NCBI GenBank assembly: GCA_949751835.1
Contig: CATKHK010000056.1
Span: forward strand, 248,001-312,000
Direction of reading: 5' to 3'
DNA length: 64,000 nt
Origin: Blepharisma japonicum
Lineage: Eukaryota > Ciliophora > Heterotrichea > Heterotrichida > Blepharismidae
Both the position numbers and the translations under genes were made by a program. Shown here piece after piece: positions 34,646 to 46,423 of this stretch. Position 1 is the first letter of the stretch; each line of letters opens with the position of its first letter. The notes below the pieces were generated by a model that had not been told where the DNA came from, did no database searches, and worked only from the letters and a program-made list of their open reading frames with translations.

Positions 34646-35776
34646 GATGAGTAGAGGAAATAAAATGTGCAAGCATAAGTTTTAGATAGACAAATTTAAT
34701 TTTTCCTTTAGTTCACAATTTCAATATTTTCAAAGTTTTTTTTAATTCTGTTAGATACCTCAGAAAAGTTCTCAAATTTTAATTCCTGTAAGTTAAAATT
34801 TAGAGAATTGAATTGTTTAATTACGTTGCAAAATTTAGGAAACAATTTACCACCTGCTGAAGTTTTATCTTAGCAATTTCCGAATAAATATAAAACTCTT
34901 TTTTAGGCTTTGTTTTAAGAGAAAATGCTATTAATTTGCTGCAAAGTTTTTCTATTAGTCATTTTGATTGATATAAACTTAGAGGGTTTCCTTTCGTTTA
35001 ATAAATATTTTCGTTAAAAAAATCCAAATTCTGAGGTAAATTTATTTGCCCTTTTAGTTTTCTGTTATGAGCATTACATCTAATATTTCTTTTAGTAATG
35101 CAAAGCAAAGAAATGAAGTTTGGTCTTTTTTGTCTTCATATCTTTTTCTCAAGCCTTAAGGGTAAATAAAAAATAGTTATATTGATAGATAATTTTGTAG
35201 TCTAGTCAATTCAACTCTCGATAAAAATTTTTGATGATGCTACATAAATAAGCCTTCACAATTCACGATAATTCCTGTGCATATTGGTTGGGTTTTTTAG
35301 CCAATTTAATTCAGTTTCAAAAGTCTATTAAATATATGAAAATATTAATTCAAAATCTAAGGAGATAAAAGGGTTAAACTTCAATTATGAATGTTTCATT
35401 TTGCAGTTTATAAAGTAATTATAATTTTTTTCAGTGTTTTTTTGTACCTCCATAAATAAATCAGCCTTCATCAGATAAAGTTATAAGCATCTTTTATACT
35501 TATAAGCTCTCTCTTTTAAGTCAATCTTTCAAAATCTTTTGATATTTTTATGGATTTAGCCTTTTTTGAATGTCAAAATTTTTCTTTAATTTTTCATGTT
35601 TTTCTTATCACAAAAAATAAACAGTCCATTTTTAAGCTATATTAATTTTCAAGCAAATATCACAATTTAAATTTCTGAAAAATAGGCCAGAAAATTATTT
35701 TTTTACCCATTATGTGAGCAATGATTCAATAATCTTTACTTCATTTATATTCATTAATCGCAATATAATTTTACTA

Positions 35777-36085
35777 ATAAGGGATTACAGAAAAGGCTGT
35801 GGCGGTGATGCTGCTACATATTTTGGGAATTTTTGACCATCCTTTAATATTAAGCCTATTTTTTAAATTTCAAAAATTACTCCTTATAAATAATAAAATA
35901 ATATTTTGAAAGATACTACATTTAGATGCAACAAAAATTATATCAGCAAGTTTAAACTAAGATGGCATATCAATATCATTTCTCTGATTAAGTGCTTCAA
36001 ATAATTCGCGAGCAGTCAAAATTTGAAGTAAGTATGCGAATTCGCTCAAAGATTAAATATTTGTTTGCCTAATATTCTTTCTTAA
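35777..36085 (+). pseudogene. Decayed copy of the C2H2 zinc-finger gene
   Basis: Follows the intact gene at 33315-33617 base by base in blocks, but the start ATG has become ATA. A 102-bp insertion interrupts finger 1, and stops and small deletions follow, including loss of part of finger 2. It ends near the homologue of FVCPIC. Not translatable as a zinc-finger protein. Confidence 0.88.
35820..35921. mobile_element. 102-bp insertion flanked by CTACAT direct repeats
   Basis: Relative to the intact zinc-finger gene, 102 bp are inserted between two copies of CTACAT (35814-35819 and 35916-35921). The intact gene has one related site, CTGCAT. The insert is extremely AT-rich and has no ORF. A target-site duplication from a short transposable-element relic or an IES-like element would give this picture, but a local duplication is also possible. 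Confidence 0.4.
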
Positions 36086-36391
36086 TTAATAATATTTAAG
36101 GTAAAAAGGTGTTAAAAAATTTCATTTAAGATTAATGATTATTAATTATATTAATTCTATTTTAGATTATTTTGAATTGTGTCAGATCTATAATGCTATA
36201 TTATCAAGAACCACTAATCTAGTTTATTAAACACACTACGATACATTTAATCCCATAAAATATACTGATCCTAATGAAATTCACATGACAGATTTGAACT
36301 TATGTCTGTAAAATCTGAAATTATTAATCCAAAATGATTTTAAAAATTAATTTATATTCCCAAAAAATTGGAGACTATATTTATATAATTA

Positions 36392-37375
36392 TTATGTAGC
36401 TATAGTAAAAGAAAGCTTTTCTTTTCCCCTCAAAATATCAACGTGCAAAACAATTCCTATTTTAAATCCCACAACTTTATAAAAATCTTCAGCACTATTT
36501 AGTTCTTTTCCATCAGCTGCCACCATAATATCACCAACTCTGATTCCTGCTTTTTCAGCTGGGCTGCCAGGTTGAACTTTTATAACTGCTAAGCCTGGAG
36601 AAGCCTGTGTAAAGCTTAATCCTATATATGGTCTTTCGACTTTTCCTGAAATTTCTAATTGTTTTATAATATTTTTTACAAAATTGATTGGGATTGATTT
36701 TCCTTCAATTTCATGCCCGATTTGATTTGGGTTTACTTGAACTCTGTCAATCAGCCCAATAGCTTCCCCTTGCATATTTACAAGTGGGCCGCCTGAAAAT
36801 CCTGGCCGAACACTACCTGTTGTCATAATAAAATCCAAGCCTGATTCAGGTTTTGGCTTATCTCCTATAATATGATGTGTAAAATAAAAAGGTACATCAT
36901 CTCTTACTTTATTCACGTATCCTACATCAATATCATTAGAATTGCTCATAAGTGATGATCCTATATGTATTACCTGCTCTCCTCTTCTTACATTTGATGA
37001 ATCCCCAAGCTCTATTGTGCTAACTTTTCCATTCACTTTTACTTTAATTAAAGCGATGTCTGTTAATTGATGCTGTTTTTGTATAAAAATTTCATATTCA
37101 TCGCCGTTGTCTAGTTTCGCTATGTATCGTTTGTTAGGAGCTAAAACGTGACTTGCGGTAAGGGCGGTCCCGTCAGGTTTAATAAAAAATCCTGCCCCGA
37201 TGCCGATTAAAGAAGTCGTATAAGGATCAACTACGAGAATTCTGAATACGCCTGGGAGCACTTTTTCACATACGTCAGCTGTAGTCATACGGTTATCTAA
37301 AAAGAGATTTGAGGAATTCAAATAGAGAGCGATTGGGATTGGGGTGAGCCGATAGAGAAATTTTCGAAAGAACAT
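36392..37375 (-). CDS. HtrA-family serine protease with C-terminal PDZ domain
   Basis: 327 aa. Trypsin-like HtrA/DegP domain with catalytic H76 (LTASHVL), D106 (LTDIALIKV) and S194 in GFSGGPLV, where most family members have GNSGGPL. A PDZ domain follows at about 247-327 (RPYIGLSF, then GSPAEKAGIRVGDIMVAADG). The N-terminus (MFFRKFLYRLTPIPIALYLN) is basic and amphipathic and could be a mitochondrial targeting sequence or signal anchor. The family does protein quality control in mitochondria or the periplasm-like space. All triad residues are present, so it should be active. The 3' third is duplicated as a dead fragment at 34276-34645. Confidence 0.93.
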   Translation of the reverse strand: MFFRKFLYRLTPIPIALYLNSSNLFLDNRMTTADVCEKVLPGVFRILVVDPYTTSLIGIGAGFFIKPDGTALTASHVLAPNKRYIAKLDNGDEYEIFIQKQHQLTDIALIKVKVNGKVSTIELGDSSNVRRGEQVIHIGSSLMSNSNDIDVGYVNKVRDDVPFYFTHHIIGDKPKPESGLDFIMTTGSVRPGFSGGPLVNMQGEAIGLIDRVQVNPNQIGHEIEGKSIPINFVKNIIKQLEISGKVERPYIGLSFTQASPGLAVIKVQPGSPAEKAGIRVGDIMVAADGKELNSAEDFYKVVGFKIGIVLHVDILRGKEKLSFTIAT

Positions 37376-37837
37376 TTTAGAAAATAATAGAAAATTTTGA
37401 TATTTAATAAAAATATAGATTTATAAGAAATCAAAATTGATTAAAACGAGCAGAACATAATTACTTGAAGGAATTTATGAAATTTTGAAGATAAATAGCT
37501 TATATAGAATCTTGCTATTTTTTTACCAATTTTATTTTTATTGGATAAGTAATATCGATATAGAGTTATTTATTAAAAAGAGCCCCATTTGATCATATTA
37601 AATCCAAAAATGCAAACCAATCAATGCTTTATCCCTTGCTGCAATGAAAAACCTGAGTAATATGCAAATGCGTCTCTCCTGAGATTTTTATATGCAAAGC
37701 ACATATCATCGAACATTTAAAATTATGCAGCCAATGCAGTTGGAAATTTATATTTATAAACACCCTGTGCCTAGAACAAAAATATCAATTTTAGATTTTA
37801 TTTTTCAGAAAAATGCTCTATCCAAAAATCCATAAAA
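37376..37837. other. Intergenic region
   Basis: About 460 bp, AT-rich, with nothing recognised. It marks the passage from conserved genes to the repeat-built region. Confidence 0.4.
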
Positions 37838-38586
37838 ATGTTTTACCAATTAATTGAAAATCTACTAAAACTTCTCAAATTAAATTTGCAAATTTTAGAC
37901 TTAGAAATGAGCAATATTAATCAGAAGCTTGATATTATAATAAAGACAGAGAAAATACGAGTTGATGAAACTGATCAATTTATAAGATCTTTAATTTTGG
38001 CTCTAGATGAAGGAGTTCAGTATGTTAAGGATTTATTAAGTGAAAATATAAATATTATGACTGTTGACTTAATTAACAGTTTTATCGAGAAAAGAGATCG
38101 TTATATAAGCAGCTGCAGTATAGATAATGAATAATTTTTAAGCCGAATAGAAAAAGCATTAATAAAGCAGATTTAGACAATTCTACAATAGAGCTAGCCA
38201 AATGAGAAGATTTTATCAAGGCTTTCGATTATGAATTTCAAAGCTTGCCTGGTTCTACCCCATATTAGTATTTTAAAGAAGGGGTGCTTGAATACTTAAA
38301 AGGAAATACCATTAAAGCTCTTGGATTATTTAATTTTACTATTAAATTAAAGCCAGATTATAAGATGCTTACTTTTATAAAGTATTCTCATTGTAAATTT
38401 AAATAAAAAAGAAGAATCAATTACTTGTTGAAATGAAATTATTAAAATAAATTCTGAATTTTCAATTGTTCATCTCCTCATATGTGAAGAGTTCTATAAG
38501 CAAAATAAGAAAGAAGAAAGTGCGGATTTCTATAAGATTCTTAAGGATAGCATTATTTTCCAAATTCTGAATTTTATTGATTAATA
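37838..38586 (+). pseudogene. Decayed relative of the B-box/TPR gene family
   Basis: The first part (37838-38134) resembles the coiled region after the zinc finger of the intact gene at 38887 (QKLDIIIKTEKIRVDETDQF). After a stop, another frame matches its first TPRs: a TGA-Trp segment ELAKWEDFIKAF, then YFKEGVLEYLKGNTIKALGL and IKLKPDY. These are interrupted by TAG/TAA stops and frameshifts to about 38586. The zinc-finger start is missing. This is an older, more diverged copy than the two intact neighbours. Confidence 0.75.
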
Positions 38587-38765
38587 ATAGCCAAAAAAAC
38601 TTAAAAGCAAATTTTATTATTTTGATATTAATTTAGTGTTAAATTCTATTTTCAATTATTAAATAATCAAATTTTTTGAGTTGTGAAAACTCAGGAATTC
38701 TATTGACTATTAATACTAGAAATCAGGATTTTTAAAATTTTTTAATGATAATGCAAATTCATTAA
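38587..38765. other. Spacer before the 4.6-kb duplication
   Basis: AT-rich with no feature. The duplicated block begins at about 38766 with AATAAATAAGCTGCATTCCT. Confidence 0.4.
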
Positions 38766-38886
38766 TACAATAAATAAGCTGCATTCCTCACTTCTTTTTT
38801 AGAGCAAAATCCTGATCGAAACTTAAATCACAAATAAATTCTCTTAACTACTAAAATTTACAAACATCATCATTTATATAAATTAT

Positions 38887-40884
38887 ATGAATACAAGACG
38901 TTGCTCTTTCCAAAACTGTAGAAGAAACGCTGAAGTTAAGTGCTTATGCACTTCATCTCCTACATTTCTATGTGACCAGCATACCGGTGACCACATAATG
39001 AGTTCTGGAGGTGGCCACAGAATTGTTCCCTCCTTAGCTTCAGATGAATGAATTGCAAACCAGGATCGCATTATTACTCTTGATGATATAAAGTCTAAAA
39101 TTGAATTAGCCAAACAAAAATCCATAAATGCGACTACTGATATCATCATAAAACTAGATAAAGGCTTGAAATATATTCTTTCGACCTTTGACTCTCAATT
39201 GGAATCTATAGATCAATATCTTTTGCAATTAGCCCAAAATAACAGTGCTGCTGTTATTTATTCTCGTCATAGAACTTCTGCTGAAGAAATAGAGAGATGC
39301 TGCATATCTAGCAATGAAAAATTAAACAAAATTGAAGACTTTAGCAAGCTTATGGAATGTATTAGCAATCTTATCAAAAATATAAATTTTGACGATTTGC
39401 AAATATATGAAATAAGCTTTAATTTTCAGAAGGAAATTAATAAAATAAGCCAAAATAGAGAGACAGGAAAATTTACTGAAGAATTAGAAAAATGAAATAA
39501 ATTTATAGACTCATGGAATGAAGACACTAAAATTTATCCTACCTCAAATAGCTATTGGCATTTTAAGCAGGGGATGCTTAAATATTATTGCGGAAAATGA
39601 ACTGAGGCTCTTAGCTCTTTTAGTCTTGCTAAAAAATTACAGCCGAATTATTTAGATGCGATTTTTTACGAAGGTTTATCTCTAGCAAGATTAAAAAAAA
39701 TTGGATCTGCAATAGAATCATGAGACAGTATTATTCAAATTGATCCAACTTTTTCAATAGTCTATATTTTAAAAGCGTTAGAAAATCAAAGCCGAAATAG
39801 ACTTCAAGACAGTATTAGTTCCTATAACGAATTATTTGTAAAATGCTTAAAAAATAGCATTTTAGAATTTCTAAAGCTTGACGCCTTAGTTGAAAAGCAA
39901 TCATACAAAGAAGCCTTGATTTTATCTAATAAAATAATTGAAGATTGCCCTACATTTAGCTTCGCTTATGGCCAAAAAGGTTCAGTTCTTTATAAGCTAG
40001 GCAAAGAGCAAGAAGCCTGGCAATGCTATGTGGAAGCTGCTAATAATGATCAAAGTTATCATCAGATTTACTTTAACTTTGCGCTTATTTCGTTAGAAAA
40101 AGAAGAATTAGATAATGCATTGTATTATCTTGACTTGGCTATTAATATTTCTCAATTTGAAGAGCATTATTATCGCACTAAAGCAGAAATTCTTGAAAAA
40201 CGCAACGAAATACAAGAAGCGAAAAAATGTTTAGAAAAAATAATTGAAATAAATCCTGCTAGCGATTGAGTTTACAATCATATTGGAGAGCTTCTTTTAA
40301 GCGACAATAAATTTGCAGATGCAATACGTTACTTTAACAAATCAATTAAATTCAATCCGACTCTTGCATCTGCATATTTTAACAAAGGAAATGCTCTAGT
40401 TAAAAGTAGGAAGAACGACGACGACGCTCTTCGAGCTTATAAAGAGGCTTTAATAATAGACAATAAATTAGCTGAGGCTTGCTTTGAAATCGGGAATATT
40501 TACTTCCATAAACACAAATATGATGTATCCAGAAAATATTATGGTCGAGCCATAGAAATTAATCCAAATCACTCACTTGCTTATACGAATAAAGGAATTA
40601 CGTTAAAACTTGAAAATAGGACTGAAGAAGCTAAGGATTGTTTATATGTAGCCTTAAGTCTTGATCCAAAAAATCATTTTGCACATTTTAATCTGGCCGA
40701 AATTTTATGTAAAGAAAATCGTTATATAGATTCCATAGAGTACTTTAATAAGGCAATTCTCAATAATCCTAATAATCCAGAATATTATAGGGCCAAGGCA
40801 GCAGCTCTTAAGATTATAGGCAAGGATCACGAATCCTATGAATGCCTTTTGGAAGCTGCTAAGCTGGGAAATATTAGAAATTAA
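38887..40884 (+). CDS. B-box-like zinc finger / TPR protein, copy 1
   Basis: 665 aa in one frame with TGA as Trp. The N-terminus has a compact zinc-binding pattern like a B-box: C6-x4-C11-x7-C19-x-C21-x7-C29-x2-H32-x3-H36. A coiled region follows (about 65-200), then from about 215 to the end a run of tetratricopeptide repeats, for example AYGQKGSVLYKLGKEQEAW, VYNHIGELLLSDNKFADAI and AYFNKGNALVKSRKNDDDAL. TPR arrays mediate protein-protein contacts, so it is probably an adaptor; the partner is unknown. It is nearly identical to the gene at 43529, differing by substitutions and two in-frame 3-bp indels, which shows both copies are under frame constraint. Confidence 0.88.
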
Positions 40885-41801
40885 TTATAAATACACTAGC
40901 ATGCTTAATAAATAATAATCTATACTCTTCAACAGCTACTAAGTTTAATATATTTTCCTTATGCTACGATTTTTTTGAATTTATAACAAACTTTATAAAT
41001 TTTCAAATGAAAATGCTCTGAATGATTCTTATTTAATCTCTTTTGCGATTTAATTCAGACCTCTTTTGCCGTTTAATAATTATATTGAAATTCTCATACC
41101 AATGCTTCCATATAATTCCATTCAAAAGATTTGTGCATTTTATTACTTTAAAATATATCTTTATTATAATCTCTAATTTTATATCAACTTTTTATTTTCA
41201 TTTTTAAACAGAATATTAAGCAAACTTTTTAGATTTATTTATCAAATTCTATATTCAGTAGCATTTTTCTATATAAAGCTTGATTTAAACAAAATTGAAA
41301 AAGTGATTTAGCTTTTAACCTAATTTTGGTATGCAAATTTATAGCTTTTAGAAAATATTTTTCTATTTTTTCAGTATTTAGAAATATGTATGAAAGAGTA
41401 ATAATGCTATATAAATAAATAAAATTTCAGCTGATCAATAAATCAATTAATTTATGCCAATAGAAATTCTATTTATTTTCTCTTGGTTCGTTTATTTAAG
41501 GGAATATTCAAAATAATTATATAAGCATATTTCATCTTTTACATCTCTTTTTATTCATAAATAATTTAATAATTGCCCTCCCTTTAATTTGAAGCAGAAT
41601 TTTTGTTTAAATTTAAAGGATTTTATCGAGCAATTATTGAAGGATCATATATGCATATATATCTGCTTTTCTATGATAAAAAATACATAGTCTAAAGCTA
41701 ATCTGGTTGTAAATTATTAGTTTGGTTTAAGAGTTTTCTATAGTGTAAAGTTTGATTGGTCTGATTTTTTAATTTTATTCTATTATATATTTTATTCGCC
41801 T
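40885..41801. other. AT-rich spacer between convergent TPR and Rab-like genes
   Basis: About 900 bp; no gene seen. It is duplicated at 45521-46423 with more substitutions and indels than the coding parts. Confidence 0.45.
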
Positions 41802-42345
41802 TTACTTGATTTTTGAATTGCGAGTCTTATGAATAATTTCATATAATGTCCTAATAGCTCATTCTATATTAAAACCTGTTTTCGCAGACGCTTCTACATA
41901 TAAAATATCCCACTCATCAGCTACTTTTTTAGCTTCTTCATATGAGACTTCTCTTTGAATTTTTAAATCACATTTATTTCCAATCAGCATTGTCAAGCTG
42001 TCTTTTTGGCCAGAATTTTTAATATAACTCATAAATAGCTTCACGTCCTCAAGTGAATTTCTATCAGTTACGCTAAAAATAAGAAGAAAACCTAAAGTGT
42101 TTCGATAATAAGGAAGAGTAATATTTCTAAATCTCATATCGCCTCCTGTGTCTCATGTTTGTAATATAAAGGAAACATATTTGTATTTATCAAATTTGCT
42201 TATAAACCTATTTTTCTATAGTCAGAATTACAAAATCTACGCCTATTGTAGGAGTATATGTTTCTCTGAAAATGCCATCAAAGTATTTAAGGAGAATTGA
42301 GGTTTTGCCAGTGTCAGAATTTCCTATAGTGCAAAATTTAATCAT
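41802..42345 (-). CDS. Divergent Rab-like small GTPase, copy 1
   Basis: 175 aa after removing a 16-nt intron (42216-42231) and reading TGA as Trp. The GTPase motifs are G1 GNSDTGKTS (8-16), G2 TPTIGVDF (T33), G3 WDTGGDMRF (59-67), G4 GNKCDL and G5 EASAKTG. Two oddities stand out. The catalytic Gln of WDTAGQ is Asp (D64), expected to weaken GTP hydrolysis. The C-terminus (TRNSKIK) lacks the Cys residues needed for prenylation. It may therefore be a slow-hydrolysing, soluble Rab-like switch. G1 also has D11 where copy 2 has Gly. It converges with the TPR gene. Confidence 0.88.
42216..42231 (-). other. 16-nt spliceosomal intron in Rab-like copy 1
   Basis: On the minus strand GTAATTCTGACTATAG. 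Removal links IGVDF to KNRFISKFDKY and then to WDTGGD; without it the frame meets a TAG. Confidence 0.9.
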
Positions 42346-43082
42346 GCTGCTTAAGAGTTACTCACACATTTTATATATTTTTTGCAATATATAAAGATAA
42401 AATATTTCAAAATTTTTCATCAATATTTACATATAAATTTTAAATTGTTTTATATAATCAGAACTTAATTATAAAATTAAAAAATTTTAAGAAAAGAGCT
42501 TCCATTATTTTTACATATATTGGATATATCCTGCTAAGCTTCCCTGCTTTATTACGCTGAGGTATGCATGGAATTATGCTGCAAATTTTACTCTTCTGTA
42601 AAAATACTTGTGATTTTCTGTATGTTTTTAAAAAAGACAGCTAGAGCAAGCCTAATTTTAGAAATAACTCTTCTCAGATATTGCAAAATTTATTTTCCAT
42701 TTTATATTATACAAATAATTTTCTTTTAAACTATGATTTATTATTGAAATGTAATTTAGAGGCAAAGAGAGGAAAGGCAGTGTTTATGAGCTTCATCAGC
42801 AATAATCTTCATCAAATTTGTGAAAAACACGGCCAGGTCTTCTCAATTTTCAATCCCTGCTGGACTGCAGCCAGAACTTGGATCTTACATCATTAATTAA
42901 TCCTGCTAGTTTCTAAATTTTATAGAATCTCAAAGTTCCTTAATACAGTTTTTTTTGCAACTATCTAGAGAGGATCTCCTGATTGTAAACTTATAACATC
43001 ATCCTAAAGATTTCTTAACTTTTTCTTTTTTTAAGCTAAAAGTGCAAATATTAACCCCTAAAATGTAAAAACTAAGAAGTCT
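42346..43082. other. Spacer between divergent Rab-like and kelch-like genes
   Basis: About 740 bp, duplicated at 46968-47644. It contains an open frame of about 70 codons (42681-42896) with a short conserved stretch, but the unit-2 copy has indels in it, so I do not call a gene. Confidence 0.45.
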
Positions 43083-43412
43083 ATGCTCTTAAATACGGCA
43101 AATAACTTAGAAGCAGAACAAAATCCCCGAATAGTTTGCTCGATTAATGAGAATCAGTGTTCTAATTCTAGTTTAGCGCTTAATCAATCAGATCAAGAAA
43201 ATAGCAAAACTCACTATCATATTAGTTCTCTTTACCTTATCATAAAAGATCGAGCAAGTAACAAGACTTCTTTGTTTGTTTATGATACTGAAAGAGAAAG
43301 AGAAGAAATAAAAGTGCTGAAAACCCCAGAATCGTTAGATAGCTCCACATGCATAACCCAACTTCCGAATTGTGAATTATTTTTCTTTGATAAATATCAA
43401 AATAATAAATAA
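43083..43412 (+). pseudogene. Kelch-like gene truncated by the duplication junction
   Basis: The first 105 or so codons match the intact gene at 47645 almost exactly. At about 43395-43405 the sequence jumps to the upstream flank of the next TPR gene and the frame ends within four codons. It has lost two thirds of the protein, including all later kelch-like repeats. Confidence 0.9.
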
Positions 43413-43528
43413 GCTGCATTCCTCACTTCTTTTTTAGAGCAAAATCCTGATCGAAACTAAAATCAAAAAGCTCAAATAAATTCTCTTAACTACTGAAATT
43501 TTCAAGCGCCATCATTTATATTAATTAT

Positions 43529-45520
43529 ATGAACACAAGACCTTGTTCTTTCCAAAACTGTAGAAGAAACGCTGAAGTTAAGTGCTTATGCACTTTTTCT
43601 CCTACATTTCTATGTAACCAGCATAACCTTGACCACATAAACAGTTCTGGAGGTGGCCACAGAGTTGTTCCCTCCTGAGCTTCAGATGAATGAATTGCAA
43701 ACCAGGATCACATTATTACTCTTGATGATTTAAAGTCTAAAATTGAATTAGCTAAACAAAAATCCATAAATGCAACTACTGATATCATCATAAAATTAGA
43801 TAAAACCTTAAAATATATTCTTTCGACCTTTGACTCTCAATTGGAATCTATAGACCATCATCTTTTACAATTAGTCAAAAATAACAGTGCTGCTATTAGT
43901 TATTCTCGGTATAGAACTCCTGCTGAAGAAATACAGAGATGCTGCATATCTAGCAATGAAATATTAAACAAAATTGAAGACTTTAGCAAGCTTATGGAAT
44001 GTATTGGCAATCTTATCAAAAATATAAATTTTAATGATTTGCAAATATATGAAATAAGCTTTAACTTTCAGAAGGAAATTAATAAAATAAGCCAAAATAA
44101 AGAGATAGGAAAATTAGCTGGAGAATTAGAAAAATGAAATAAATTTATAGACTCATGGAATGAAGACACTAAAAATTATGCTACCTCAAATAGCTATTGG
44201 CATTTTAAGCAGGGAATGCTTAAATATTATTGCGGAAAATGAAGTGAGGCTCTTAGCTCTTTTAATCTTGCTATAAAATTACAGCCGGATTATTTAGATG
44301 CGATTTTTTACAAAGGTTTATCTCTTGCAAGATTAAAAAAAATTGGATCTGCAATAGAATCATGAGACAATATTATTCAAATTGATCCAACTTTTTCAAT
44401 AGTCTATATTTTGAAAGCGCTAGAAGATCAGAGCCGAAATAGACTTAAAGAAAGTATTAATTCCTATAACGAATTATTTGTAATAGGCTTAGAAAATAGC
44501 ATTTTAGAATTTCTAAAGCTTGACGCCTTAGTTGAAAAGCAATCATACGAAGAAGCCTTGATTTTATCTAATAAAATAATTGAAGATTGCCCTACCTTTA
44601 GTTTCGCTTATGGCCAAAAAGGTTCAGTTCTTTATAAGCTAGGCGAAGAACAAGAAGCCTGGCAATGCTATTTAGAAGCTAATAATGATCAAAGTTATCA
44701 TCAGATTTATTTTAACTTTGCACTTATTTCGTTAGAAAAAGAACAATTAGAAGATGCATTGTATTATCTTGAATTAGCTATTAGTATTTCTGAATTTGAA
44801 GAGCATTATTATCGCACTAAAGCAGAAATTCTTGAAAAACGCAACGAAATACAAGAAGCGAAAAATTGTTGAGAAAAAATAATTGAAATAAATCCTGATA
44901 GCGATTGAGTTTACAATCATATTGGAGAGCTTCTTTTAAGCGACAATAAATTTGCAGATGCAATACGTTACTTTAACAAATCAATTAAATTCAATCCGAC
45001 TCTTGCATCTGCATATTTTAATAAAGGAAATGCTCTAGTTAAAAGTGGGCAAAACGACGAAGCTCTTCGAGCTTATAAAGAGGCTTTAATAATAGACAAT
45101 AAATTAGCTGAGGCTTGCTTTGAAATCGGGAATATTTACTTCCATAAAGAAAAATATGATGTATCCAGAAAATATTATGATCGAGCCATAGAAATTAATC
45201 CAAATCACTCACTTGCTTATACGAATAAAGGAATTACATTAAAACTTGAAAACAGGACTGAAGAAGCTAAGGATTGTTTATATGTAGCCTTAAGTCTTGA
45301 TCCGAATAATCATTTTGCGCATTTTAATCTGGCTGAAATTTTATGTTATGAAAATAGGCATAGAGATTCCATAGAGTACTTTAATAAGGCAATTCGCAAT
45401 AATCCTAATAATCCAGAATATTATGAGGCCAAGGGAAAAGCTCTTAAGATTATAGGCAACGATCAAGATTCTTTGAAATGTCTTTTTGAAGCTACTAGGC
45501 TGAGAAATATTAAAAGGTAA
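43529..45520 (+). CDS. B-box-like zinc finger / TPR protein, copy 2
   Basis: 663 aa, open throughout with TGA as Trp. It keeps the same zinc pattern as copy 1 (RPCSFQNCRRNAEVKCLC, then LCNQH and DH), the coiled segment and the TPR array. Differences from copy 1 are mainly substitutions plus in-frame losses: one Ala in the EANNDQ segment, and fewer Asp codons in the GQNDEALRAY segment. KNCW here replaces KKCL in copy 1. The predicted role is again a TPR adaptor of unknown partners. Confidence 0.88.
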
Positions 45521-46423
45521 TAATAAATGCACTAGCATGCTTAATAAATAATAATCTTCTCTTCAGCAGCTACTAAGTTTAATATATTTTCCTTATGCTA
45601 CCATTTTTTTGATTTTATAACAAACTTTATAAATTTGCAAATGAAAATGTTCCGAATGATTCTTATTTAATCTCTTTTGCGATTTAATTCAGACTTCTTT
45701 TGCCGTTTAATAATTATATTGAAATTCTTAATAATAATAATAATAATTATTTTGCTTGTGCAATGCTAAAGCTTAAATATTTAACCATACTTTAAAATAT
45801 ATCTTTATTATAATCCCTAATTTTATGACGACTTTTATTTTCATTTTTAAACAGAATATTAAGTAAACTTTTTAGATTTATTTATTCAAATTCTAGCATT
45901 TTTCTACATAAAGTTTGATTTAAACAAAATTGAAAAAGTGATTTTAGTTTTTAGCCTAATTTTGCTATGTAAATTTATATCTTTAAGAAAATATTTTTCT
46001 ATTTTTTCAGTATTTAGAAATATATATAAAAGAGTAATGCTGCTATATAAATAAAATTTCCACCGATCAATAAATCAATAAATTTATGCCCATTAGAAAT
46101 TCATTTTATTTTTTCTTGGCTCGTTTATTTAAGGGAATATTTCACAATAATTATATAATAATATTGCGTCTCTTAAATCTCTTTTTATGCATAATTAATT
46201 TAATAATTAATATTTTTATCATTTTCTAATAGTTAAAATTTATTTTAGCAATTATTCAATGATAATATATGCCTATATGTTTGCTTTTTATGATAAAAAA
46301 TGCATAGTCTAAAGCTAATCTGGGTGTAAATTATTAGTTTGGTTTAAGAGTTTTCTATAGTGTAAAGTTTGATTGGTCTGATTTTTTAATTTTATTTTAT
46401 TCTATTATATATTTTATTCGCCT
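45521..46423. other. AT-rich spacer between convergent genes in unit 2
   Basis: About 900 bp corresponding to 40885-41801; no gene seen. It includes an AAT microsatellite at about 45730-45747 not present in unit 1. Confidence 0.45.
45730..45747. repeat. AAT trinucleotide microsatellite
   Basis: About six AAT units in the spacer downstream of TPR copy 2; the equivalent place in unit 1 has no such run. Confidence 0.7.

Larger units (their letters stand above)
34646..36770. repeat. Unit 2 of the ZF/HtrA tandem duplication
   Basis: Head-to-tail copy of unit 1. It includes a 1.1-kb upstream block, the broken zinc-finger copy, a shortened spacer and the C-terminal part of the intact HtrA gene. 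Confidence 0.8.
38766..43400. repeat. Unit 1 of a 4.6-kb tandem duplication (TPR - Rab - kelch)
   Basis: Collinear with 43401-47965 at visibly high identity through coding and noncoding parts: TPR gene (38887 vs 43529), Rab-like gene (42345 vs 46967, start codons) and kelch-like start (43083 vs 47645). The unit ends about 320 bp into the kelch gene, where the sequence switches directly to the upstream flank of the TPR gene. Confidence 0.93.

Noticed and set aside
42681-42896. 71-codon ORF upstream of the truncated kelch gene
   Set aside because: The duplicated counterpart near 47280-47450 has indels that break it, so no coding constraint is visible.
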